DNA of 5,457 nucleotides from Noviherbaspirillum sp. (lineage in GTDB: Bacteria > Pseudomonadota > Gammaproteobacteria > Burkholderiales > Burkholderiaceae), in contig JAQGLQ010000090.1 of assembly GCA_028292785.1 (NCBI GenBank), forward strand, positions 1 through 5,457, in the 5' to 3' direction. The position numbers and the translations under genes were made by a program. This document shows positions 1-5,457 of the stretch, piece by piece; position 1 is the stretch's first letter; every line of letters starts with the position of its first letter. The notes beneath the pieces were generated by a model. The model searched no databases. It worked only from the letters and a program-made list of their open reading frames with translations, and was not told the origin of the DNA.

Positions 1-1
1 C

Positions 2-19
2 GCGCTTCGCGACAAGTAG
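2..19 (+). other. Possible 3' end of an upstream gene (very short tail)
   Basis: Reading from base 2 gives five codons (A-L-R-D-K) followed by a TAG stop at 17-19. This could be the C-terminus of a gene that begins before the window. Five codons cannot identify a protein, and another frame (from base 3) stays open into the lipoprotein gene without an ATG, GTG or TTG start. The remaining bases to 77 show no gene and no clear promoter. This is a weak positional inference only. Confidence 0.2.
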
Positions 20-77
20 CCGCTTCCACCTTCCAACCATTGGCACTTCCGGGCCATCGCGACATACCACCGCTGTC

Positions 78-617
78 ATGCTGAAATTTTACCGATCGCC
101 CCTCCTGGCTTCCCTATGCGTTGCCGCACTCATCCTTTCCGCCTGCAACCCGACCTATAACTGGCGCGAGGTGCGCGGCCCGGATGCTCCCTATCTCATC
201 ATGCTGCCTGGCAAGGCGGCGTCGGCATCGCGTGCCGTGACCCTGAATGGAGCACAGCTAACGATGACCATGACCGCATCCGAGGTCCAGGGCACCACGT
301 TCGCGGTCGGCAGCGCGCAATTGCCCGATGCCACGCAAGCGCGCGCCGCGCTCGATGCCATGAAAAACATCATGGTAAACAACATCGGTGGAACCATCCG
401 CCAGGAAAAGCGATCCGGCCCGGCCGACGCGCCCGAGGAAATAGCCATTGAAGCAGTCGGTACACCGGGCGCCTCCGCCCGCTCCAAACCGCGGCTGCTA
501 TTCGCGCGTTTCATTGCCAGGGACAAGCGGGTGTACCAGGTTATTGTAGTCGGCCCGGAAGAAGCGACCTCACGCGAGGCGGTCGATACCTTTCTGACCT
601 CCTTCAAACCGGCCTGA
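78..617 (+). CDS. Predicted lipoprotein of unknown function, 179 aa
   Basis: The product starts with a short positively charged segment, then a hydrophobic stretch (about residues 9-19) and a lipobox L-S-A-C at residues 20-23. Cleavage by signal peptidase II before Cys23 and lipidation are therefore expected. The residue after the cysteine is Asn, not Asp, so an inner-membrane retention signal is not evident and outer-membrane sorting is possible. The mature part of about 157 residues begins N-x-x-Y-N-W-R-E-V-R-G, has no further membrane segment, and looks like a small globular alpha/beta protein ending in F-L-T-S-F-K-P. I recall similar NWREVRG-type short proteins as hypothetical proteins in Burkholderiales, but I know no function. 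ATG at 78 is chosen because it places the lipobox correctly and no other usual start lies upstream in frame; a Shine-Dalgarno sequence is not evident. Confidence 0.88.
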   Translation: MLKFYRSPLLASLCVAALILSACNPTYNWREVRGPDAPYLIMLPGKAASASRAVTLNGAQLTMTMTASEVQGTTFAVGSAQLPDATQARAALDAMKNIMVNNIGGTIRQEKRSGPADAPEEIAIEAVGTPGASARSKPRLLFARFIARDKRVYQVIVVGPEEATSREAVDTFLTSFKPA

Positions 618-662
618 CCGATTGATATCCGGCATGACCCGATCAAGCAGCGGTCGCGGCGC

Positions 663-692
663 CCATAGCGGAATCGCTAACTCGTGCTATGG
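663..692 (+). terminator. Inverted repeat after the lipoprotein gene, weak terminator candidate
   Basis: CCATAGC at 663-669 is matched perfectly by GCTATGG at 686-692, a 7-bp stem with a 16-base loop. The loop side also contains a competing small hairpin, AGCG at 667-670 with CGCT at 675-678. It is followed by TTTAATCGTC, which is only a poor T-tract. It sits 45 bases after the lipoprotein stop and 33 bases before the DUF1840 start, so it could be a weak intrinsic terminator, a transcript-stabilising hairpin or a binding site for a dimeric regulator. The sequence alone does not decide between these. Confidence 0.3.
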
Positions 693-725
693 TTTAATCG
701 TCAATAATTAAATATCGGAGTTTTC
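688..725 (+). promoter_or_regulatory. AT-rich leader and ribosome binding site of the DUF1840 gene
   Basis: The stretch from about 693 to 716 is strikingly AT-rich for this window (TTTAATCG, then TCAATAATTAAATAT), which suits a -10 region or an unstructured leader. I cannot fix a convincing -35 and -10 pair. GGAG at 717-720 with a 5-base spacer to ATG at 726 is a good Shine-Dalgarno site and supports that start. The ribosome binding site is well supported; the promoter is an inference from composition and position. Confidence 0.4.
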
Positions 726-1073
726 ATGTTAGTGAAATTCAGGTCGAAGGCCGCAGCCGACGTGACGATGTACGAAGAACACGCCAAACGCATACTCGAT
801 CTCCTCCAAAAAGACGTCAAAATGGGCGTCATCACCGCCGCGGAAGCGCCCCGAGCGATCGCCAGGCTGGAGGAAGAAATCGTTGAAAGCAAGAAGCATC
901 CGGTGTCGGAAGAGATGCAACATGATGTGACCACGCATCACGGAGAACAGGGCGATGACAACGAACATGAACCGGTCGAGCATGTCAGTTTCGCAACGCG
1001 CGTTTATCCGTTGCTTGAAATGCTGCGAGCCGCCCATGCGGGGGGAAACGATGTGGTGTGGGGCGTTTACTAA
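726..1073 (+). CDS. DUF1840 family protein, 115 aa
   Basis: A small, soluble, probably cytoplasmic protein with no signal peptide or membrane segment. The N-terminus (M-L-V-K-F-R-S-K-A-A-A-D-V-T-M) and the C-terminal part (S-F-A-T-R-V-Y-P-L-L-E-M-L, then a D-V-V-W-G end) match my memory of the DUF1840 family, which is common in Betaproteobacteria and has no known function. Length is typical. The core appears helical: residues 15-30 and 38-56 are amphipathic and charged. Residues about 66-86 form a His/Glu/Asp-rich linker with seven histidines (at 66, 71, 72, 81 and 86 among others near by), which may be a flexible spacer. The start is fixed by GGAG five bases before the ATG. The gene is flanked by spacers of 108 and 151 bases and is probably its own transcription unit. 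Confidence 0.85.
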   Translation: MLVKFRSKAAADVTMYEEHAKRILDLLQKDVKMGVITAAEAPRAIARLEEEIVESKKHPVSEEMQHDVTTHHGEQGDDNEHEPVEHVSFATRVYPLLEMLRAAHAGGNDVVWGVY

Positions 1074-1076
1074 ATA

Positions 1077-1090
1077 TCCCGATAACGGGA
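1077..1090 (+). repeat. Small perfect hairpin after the DUF1840 gene
   Basis: TCCCG at 1077-1081 pairs with CGGGA at 1086-1090 around the 4-base loop ATAA, immediately after the stop codon. It is followed by a G-rich stretch, not by a run of T, so it is not a standard intrinsic terminator. It may protect the transcript 3' end or have no role. The rest of the spacer to 1224 contains a CGT/CAT-rich patch at about 1131-1148 and nothing else I can name. Confidence 0.25.
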
Positions 1091-1224
1091 CGGGATGGGG
1101 GTATACGCCTGCCATCCGCTTCCCTGCCGCATCGTCGTCATCATCGTCTACTTCAGCTCAGGGCCGGTCTGCTCACGCGGGGTAGCCGCCCGATCAATCC
1201 GAATCAAAAGAAACAATCGCCGCT

Positions 1225-2562
1225 TTGTCCAATTCTTCCCGTTCCCCCGCTTCCCGTTTACCGCCCGACTCTCTTGCCTACAGTTTGCTGGGTGCCTCTC
1301 TCGCGCTCGTTCAGGTGCGGGAAGGCACCGCGCTGCCGCAAGCGCTTACTAACGTTTTCAATGAAATGCACCCGGCCGCGCAGGCGCGAGGTGCAATTCA
1401 GGATATCGCCTATCGCACCCTGCGCCGGCGCGGCCGTGCCGAGGCGCTGCTTTCCGTTCTGGCAAGCAAACCTCCGACACTCCCGCTTTTGCATGAGCTC
1501 CTCTGTGGTGCGCTCGCCCTGATTTCCGATCCCGCCGACGAACCGGCGCCTTATGAAACCTTCACGGTGGTCGATCAGGCCGTGACAGCGGCAGCATCCG
1601 ACTCGCGCAGCGCGCCGGCGAAGAGCATGGTCAACGCGGTGCTGCGGCGATTCCTGCGGGAACGCGAGGCACTGCTGCAAGAAGTGCTGATCCGGCCGGA
1701 AGCGCAATGGAACTATCCCGCGTGGTGGATCAAGGCCGCGCGCTCAGCCTATCCCATGGACTGGCAAGCCATTCTTCGCGCGGGAAACAGCACGCCGCCG
1801 CTGACCTTGCGGGTGAACCGGCGCAGGACGACGGTCGACGATTATCTGCGGCTATTGTCCGGCGGCGGCATGGCCGCCACGCGCATCGGCCCGCACGCGG
1901 TACGGCTCGAACAACCGGTGCCTGTCAGCCAGATTCCGGGCTTCACGGATGGGCTGGTGTCGGTGCAGGATGCCGCGGCGCAACTTGCAGCGCCGTTACT
2001 GGATCTGCGCAACGGCATGCGCGTACTGGATGCCTGCGCGGCGCCCGGGGGCAAGACCGGGCATCTCCTCGAATGCGCGGATATCGAACTGTTGGCGCTC
2101 GATGCGGAACCGAAACGGCTGCCGCGCATCGCTGAAAACTTGAAACGATTGCAACTCGATGCCCGGATCGAAGCCGGCGACGCGAGCGCGCAGGATTGGT
2201 GGGACGGCATGCCGTTCGATCGGATCCTGGCCGATGTGCCATGCACCGCGTCGGGCATCGTGCGACGCCACCCGGATATACGATGGCTACGGCGCGAAAG
2301 CGATGCGGCCCGCCTGGCCGCGCTGTCGGCGCGCATACTCGACAATCTCTGGCAGCTGCTGCGGCCCGATGGCAAACTGTTATTTGTGACCTGTTCGCTC
2401 TGGCCGCAGGAATCGGAACAGCAGGCGGCCGCGTTCGCCGCCCGCGCCGGGGCGCTTCGCCTGCCCGCGCCGGGACAATTGCTGCCGACCACGGGGACTG
2501 TGCGCGCGGACGAGGATCATGACGGATTGTTTTACGCGCTATTCCAAAAGACGCCGGTCTGA
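1225..2562 (+). CDS. rsmB: 16S rRNA (cytosine(967)-C(5))-methyltransferase RsmB
   Basis: RsmB uses S-adenosylmethionine to methylate C967 of 16S rRNA on its C5. The 445-residue product is slightly longer than the roughly 430 residues of the E. coli enzyme. Residues about 15-155 form the NusB-like RNA-binding domain (S-L-L-G-A, A-Y-R-T-L-R-R, then K-S-M-V-N-A-V-L-R-R-F-L-R-E). Residues about 170-445 form the Rossmann methyltransferase domain. SAM-binding motif I is D-A-C-A-A-P-G-G-K-T at 269-278, with acidic residues D293 and D319 downstream. The two family cysteines are present: the P-C motif Cys340 (D-V-P-C-T-A-S-G, then R-R-H-P-D-I-R-W) and the T-C-S motif Cys390, the expected nucleophile. 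The start is TTG: an in-frame TAG lies at 1183-1185, no ATG or GTG intervenes, and the first downstream ATG would cut into the NusB-like domain. The ribosome binding site is weak (AAAAGAAA near 1206-1213). Confidence 0.97.
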   Translation: MSNSSRSPASRLPPDSLAYSLLGASLALVQVREGTALPQALTNVFNEMHPAAQARGAIQDIAYRTLRRRGRAEALLSVLASKPPTLPLLHELLCGALALISDPADEPAPYETFTVVDQAVTAAASDSRSAPAKSMVNAVLRRFLREREALLQEVLIRPEAQWNYPAWWIKAARSAYPMDWQAILRAGNSTPPLTLRVNRRRTTVDDYLRLLSGGGMAATRIGPHAVRLEQPVPVSQIPGFTDGLVSVQDAAAQLAAPLLDLRNGMRVLDACAAPGGKTGHLLECADIELLALDAEPKRLPRIAENLKRLQLDARIEAGDASAQDWWDGMPFDRILADVPCTASGIVRRHPDIRWLRRESDAARLAALSARILDNLWQLLRPDGKLLFVTCSLWPQESEQQAAAFAARAGALRLPAPGQLLPTTGTVRADEDHDGLFYALFQKTPV

Positions 2563-2627
2563 TAGTATCCGTCAACTCGCCGCATGGCGCCTTTACGGCA
2601 TGACCTCCCGTTTGCAGACTGTTAGGC

Positions 2628-2633
2628 AGGGAG
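2628..2633 (+). promoter_or_regulatory. Orphan-looking Shine-Dalgarno sequence before DUF4390
   Basis: AGGGAG at 2628-2633 is the best ribosome binding site in the spacer after rsmB, yet the annotated GTG start at 2670 is 36 bases further on. In the DUF4390 frame the codon at the ideal distance is ATT at 2643 (9-base spacer), a rare initiation codon. An ATG at 2636 is too close and in another frame. The in-frame TGA at 2634-2636 limits any 5' extension to codon 2637. It is listed because it bears on which start is used. Confidence 0.4.
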
Positions 2634-2669
2634 TGATGCCAAATTGTCATCCGCCTGATCCACACCCGA

Positions 2670-3239
2670 GTGACTCGTCGAATCTTTCATTTCCTGACCC
2701 GATGGCTTTTGACCGCGCTGCTGCTGGCGTCCCTGCCGGTACGCGCCGGGGAAGGCATAGAGATCACCCGCGCCAACATCGAAAGCACGGAGGAAGGCTA
2801 CAAGCTGGCAGCCACCTACAACGTGGAGCTGAACCGCGGGCTGGAAGATGCTATCACGCGCGGCGTTCCGCTTTACTTCACCACCGAGATCGAATTCACC
2901 CGGCCGCGCTGGTACTGGTTCGACGAGAAAGCCATCGGCGCATCGCAGACGGTGCGGATTTCGTATGATGTGCTGACCCGCCACTATCACGCCTCCTTCA
3001 GCGGCCGCCTGCAGCAAAGCTTCTCCACGCTCGACGATGCACTGTCCCTGCTGCGGCGACCGACCCGCTGGCTGGTCGCGGAGAAAGGCGAGCTTAAACC
3101 GGGCGCAACCTACAACGTCGCCATGCGCATGGGGCTCGATGTGGCGCGCCTGCCGAAACCCTTCCAGGTCAATGCGCTGAATAATAGCGACTGGCGCTTT
3201 TCGTCGGACTGGAAACAATTCACCTTCAAGGCGGAGTAG
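2670..3239 (+). CDS. Exported DUF4390 domain protein, 189 aa
   Basis: The protein has an N-terminal Sec-type signal peptide: basic residues R3-R4, R11, a hydrophobic core at about 12-22 (W-L-L-T-A-L-L-L-A-S-L), and a likely signal peptidase I site V-R-A before Gly27. The mature chain of about 163 residues is rich in alternating beta-type sequence, with aromatic-rich segments such as R-P-R-W-Y-W-F-D-E-K and a W-R-F-S-S-D-W-K-Q-F-T-F end. These fit the DUF4390 family, whose function is unknown and which commonly lies between rsmB and ntrY in Betaproteobacteria. No lipobox or further membrane segment is seen. The given start is GTG at 2670, which lacks a nearby ribosome binding site; initiation at an upstream non-standard codon such as ATT at 2643 would lengthen the signal peptide by nine residues. 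Its stop is two bases before ntrY, so it may act in the periplasm close to that sensor; this is an inference. Confidence 0.88.
   Translation: MTRRIFHFLTRWLLTALLLASLPVRAGEGIEITRANIESTEEGYKLAATYNVELNRGLEDAITRGVPLYFTTEIEFTRPRWYWFDEKAIGASQTVRISYDVLTRHYHASFSGRLQQSFSTLDDALSLLRRPTRWLVAEKGELKPGATYNVAMRMGLDVARLPKPFQVNALNNSDWRFSSDWKQFTFKAE
3230..3236 (+). promoter_or_regulatory. Ribosome binding site of ntrY inside the DUF4390 gene
   Basis: GGCGGAG-type sequence at about 3230-3236, with GGAG at 3233-3236, lies five bases before the GTG at 3242 and overlaps the last codons of DUF4390. It fixes the ntrY start and suggests that ribosomes finishing DUF4390 help start ntrY. Confidence 0.7.
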
Positions 3240-3241
3240 AA

Positions 3242-5457
3242 GTGCCCAGGTTATTGCGTTATTTTCTGGTGATTGGCGGCGCGATCGTCAGCATACTGCT
3301 GTTTCTGCTGGCATCCGCATCGGAAAATTCCGCGCTGTTCGATCAGCATTACCCCTGGCTGCTCGGCCTGAACGCGCTGGTCGCCGTCGCCTTGCTGCTG
3401 CTGGTGACGATGCTGCTGTCGCGGCTCTACCGCCGTTACAAGCGGCGCCAGTTCGGTTCCCGCCTGATGGCCCGACTGGTGCTGCTGTTCGCCGTCATCG
3501 GCATCCTGCCCGGCACCGTCATCTACCTGGTTTCGGTGCAGTTCGTGTCGCGTTCGATCGAGTCCTGGTTCGATGTGCGGGTGGAATCGGCGCTGGAAGC
3601 GGGCCTGACCCTGGGGCGGACCGCGCTCGATGCTTCCCTGGCCGACCTCAACGCCCAGGCTCGCGGCATCGCGGCCGAACTCTCCGAAATGCCCGAATCG
3701 GCGCAGATCACGCAGCTGTCCCGGCTGCGCGACCTGAACCAGTTTCAGGAAGCGACTGTCGTCAGCGCCAGCGGCAACATCATCGCCACGGTCGGCGGCC
3801 GGATCGGCGCGCTGATGCCGAACCTGCCCAGCAATGCGATGCTGCGCCAGGCCCGCGTGTCACGCAGCTTCTCCGCCATCGAAGGCGTATACGATGCGCG
3901 CGATCCGGGCGCGGCCGATGCCGCGACCGGCGGCTTGCAGCTGCGCGTCGTGGTCGCCATTCCCAGCCCCACCAACGCATTGACGCTGCAAAACGAGGCG
4001 CGCTTTCTGCAGCTGCTGCAGCCGGTGCCCGCCCACCTCGCGACCAATGCGGAAGCGCTGCGCGCGGCATACAGCGAGTACCAGGAACGCTCGCTGGCGC
4101 GCACCGGCCTGCGCAAGATTTATATCGTCACGCTGACACTGACCCTGCTGCTGGCGATCTTTGGCGCGATCGCGGGCGCCTTCCTCATCGCCGGCGATCT
4201 GGCGCGACCCTTGCTGCTGCTCGCCGAGGGCACCAAGGCGGTTGCCGAGGGTGACCTGTCGCCGCGCCCGATCGTGACGACTTCCGATGAGCTCGGCACG
4301 CTGACGCAATCGTTCAACACCATGACGCGCCAGCTTTCGGAAGCGCGCGCATCGGTCGAAAGAAATCGTGCCGCGCTCGAAAACGCGAATGCGTATCTCG
4401 AGTCGGTTCTTGCCAACATGTCGGCCGGCGTGATGGTGCTCGACCATCAGTTCTGCCTCGTTACCTGCAATGAATCGGTGGAACGCATCCTGATGCGCGA
4501 CTTCGGTCAGTACATCGGCAAGCCGCTTTCGGAAATCGATGGCCTGGAGCCGTTCTCGAATGCGGTCACCCGGAGCTTTTCCGAGCAAAGCGCGCAGACG
4601 GCGGCGGATGCGCTCGCCGTCAGCGGCCGGCACTGGCAGCAACAGATCGAACTGCCGCGGCAGGGAACCGGCTCCGACGCCGGCCAGAACATCACGCTGC
4701 TGGCGCGCGGCTCGCACCTGCCGGTGCAGAGCGGGACCGGTTATGTGGTGGTGTTCGACGATATTTCGGATGTCATTTCGGCGCAGCGCTCCGTCGCATG
4801 GGGCGAAGTGGCGCGCCGCCTCGCGCATGAAATCAAGAACCCGTTGACGCCGATCCAGCTGTCGGCGGAACGCCTGCAGATGAAGCTCGAGAACAAGCTG
4901 GCGGCGCCCGACGCGGCCATGCTGAGCAAGGGAACGGCGACGATCGTGAACCAGGTCTCCGCCATGAAGCGCATGGTCGACGACTTCCGCGATTACGCGA
5001 AGACGCCCGCCGCCGTCCTGACGCCGCTCGACCTGAATTCGCTGGTGGAGGAGATTCTTCACCTCTACCTGGGCGGCGACGAACAGGACATCATCCATGT
5101 CAGCCTGGCACCCTCGCTTCCCCAGGTGATGGGAGACGAGACCCAATTGCGCCAGGTCATCCATAATCTTCTGCAAAACGCGCAAGATGCAGTTTCGGAG
5201 CGGCCGGAAGACGGGCTTGCGCCCGCGATCAATCTCGTGACCGAAGCGATCCGCTATCAGGACTCGGACGGCAGCAAGCAGACCGCGGTACGCATCACGG
5301 TGACGGACAACGGCCCCGGATTCTCGCCGAAAATCATCTCCCGCGCGTTCGAGCCCTATGTCACCTCAAAGTCGCGCGGCACCGGGCTCGGGCTTGCGAT
5401 GGTGAAGAAAATTATCGATGAACACGGCGGCCGGATCGATATCCAGAACCGGACGGA
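3242..5457 (+). CDS. ntrY: NtrY-type membrane sensor histidine kinase, 3' end cut by the window
   Basis: The frame is open for 738 codons from GTG 3242 to the window edge with no stop. It encodes the sensor of an NtrY/NtrX-type two-component system, linked in related bacteria to nitrogen or redox control. Three hydrophobic segments lie at about residues 6-25, 38-60 and 76-100, the last with I-G-I-L-P-G-T as in NtrY. A sensor region of about 190 residues, probably periplasmic, follows, then a fourth membrane segment at 293-318. Next come a HAMP domain (about 319-372, D-E-L-G-T-L-T-Q-S-F-N), a PAS domain (about 383-500, L-A-N-M-S-A-G-V-M-V-L-D), and the kinase core. The H box R-R-L-A-H-E-I-K-N-P-L-T-P has phospho-acceptor His529. 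The ATPase domain shows the N box with Asn642 and Asn646, the G1 box D-N-G-P-G-F at 689-694, the F box F-E-P-Y-V-T-S-K, and the G2 box G-T-G-L-G at 713-717. All catalytic motifs are intact. Only the last part of the ATPase domain is missing, because of the window edge. Translation is probably coupled to DUF4390. Confidence 0.94.
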   Translation, partial: MPRLLRYFLVIGGAIVSILLFLLASASENSALFDQHYPWLLGLNALVAVALLLLVTMLLSRLYRRYKRRQFGSRLMARLVLLFAVIGILPGTVIYLVSVQFVSRSIESWFDVRVESALEAGLTLGRTALDASLADLNAQARGIAAELSEMPESAQITQLSRLRDLNQFQEATVVSASGNIIATVGGRIGALMPNLPSNAMLRQARVSRSFSAIEGVYDARDPGAADAATGGLQLRVVVAIPSPTNALTLQNEARFLQLLQPVPAHLATNAEALRAAYSEYQERSLARTGLRKIYIVTLTLTLLLAIFGAIAGAFLIAGDLARPLLLLAEGTKAVAEGDLSPRPIVTTSDELGTLTQSFNTMTRQLSEARASVERNRAALENANAYLESVLANMSAGVMVLDHQFCLVTCNESVERILMRDFGQYIGKPLSEIDGLEPFSNAVTRSFSEQSAQTAADALAVSGRHWQQQIELPRQGTGSDAGQNITLLARGSHLPVQSGTGYVVVFDDISDVISAQRSVAWGEVARRLAHEIKNPLTPIQLSAERLQMKLENKLAAPDAAMLSKGTATIVNQVSAMKRMVDDFRDYAKTPAAVLTPLDLNSLVEEILHLYLGGDEQDIIHVSLAPSLPQVMGDETQLRQVIHNLLQNAQDAVSERPEDGLAPAINLVTEAIRYQDSDGSKQTAVRITVTDNGPGFSPKIISRAFEPYVTSKSRGTGLGLAMVKKIIDEHGGRIDIQNRT

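Noticed and set aside
1131..1149. CGT/CAT-type short repeat patch in the spacer before rsmB
   Set aside because: It is short and imperfect, without flanking structure, and could easily arise by chance in this composition.
955..1522. Open frames crossing the spacer between DUF1840 and rsmB
   Set aside because: They run through the end of DUF1840 and the start of rsmB in other frames, have low-complexity Arg/Pro/Ser-rich translations, and carry no good ribosome binding site.
1943..2665. Minus-strand open frame of 240 codons opposite rsmB
   Set aside because: It is rich in Arg, Pro and Ala, has no domain, and covers the conserved RsmB catalytic region; it is a shadow frame.
2519..2968. Plus-strand open frame of 149 codons spanning the end of rsmB and the first half of DUF4390
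   Set aside because: It overlaps two better-supported genes in another frame and shows no domain or signal peptide. It was considered because its internal ATG at 2636 lies next to the AGGGAG, but the 2-base spacing is too short.
3390..3422. CTG-rich stretch resembling a trinucleotide repeat
   Set aside because: It encodes the leucine-rich second membrane segment of NtrY; the CTG repetition is explained by codon preference and is interrupted.
3860..5185. Long minus-strand open frame of 441 codons opposite ntrY
   Set aside because: It is antisense to a frame with all histidine kinase motifs intact. Its translation is rich in R, H, Q and G with no recognisable domain, as expected for a shadow frame in GC-rich coding DNA.

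Overview
This is a GC-rich chromosomal window, with all recognised genes on the + strand. It most likely comes from a betaproteobacterium, probably Burkholderiales and possibly Oxalobacteraceae-like. The evidence is the DUF1840-type protein, the rsmB – DUF4390 – ntrY gene order known from Betaproteobacteria, and the general character of the proteins. The assignment rests on remembered family features and was not tested by any search.

Layout: positions 1-77 hold no complete gene; a short open stretch ending in TAG at 17-19 may be the tail of an upstream gene. 78-617 encodes a small predicted outer-membrane or periplasmic lipoprotein of unknown function. 618-725 is an intergenic spacer with a 7-bp inverted repeat and an AT-rich stretch just before the next gene. 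726-1073 encodes a 115-residue DUF1840-family protein. 1074-1224 is a spacer with a small hairpin and no clear promoter. 1225-2562 is rsmB, the 16S rRNA m5C967 methyltransferase, starting at TTG. 2563-2669 is a short spacer with an interesting start-site ambiguity. 2670-3239 encodes an exported DUF4390 protein. From 3242 to the window end runs the 5' part (738 codons) of an NtrY-type membrane sensor histidine kinase, cut by the window edge just after the ATP-binding G2 box.

How the genes work together: DUF4390 and ntrY are separated by 2 bases, and the ntrY ribosome binding site lies inside the end of the DUF4390 gene, so they are very probably co-transcribed and translationally coupled. rsmB lies upstream in the same direction, 107 bases away, and may share the transcript. 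All three of these genes appear to use non-ATG starts (TTG, GTG, GTG). The NtrX response regulator would be expected downstream, outside the window.

Overall this looks like ordinary housekeeping and regulatory chromosome. I see no mobile element, CRISPR array, rRNA or tRNA gene, and no convincing new system. The most useful leads are the uncharacterised exported protein tied to a nitrogen-type sensor kinase, the DUF4390 start site, and the two conserved-looking small proteins without known function.
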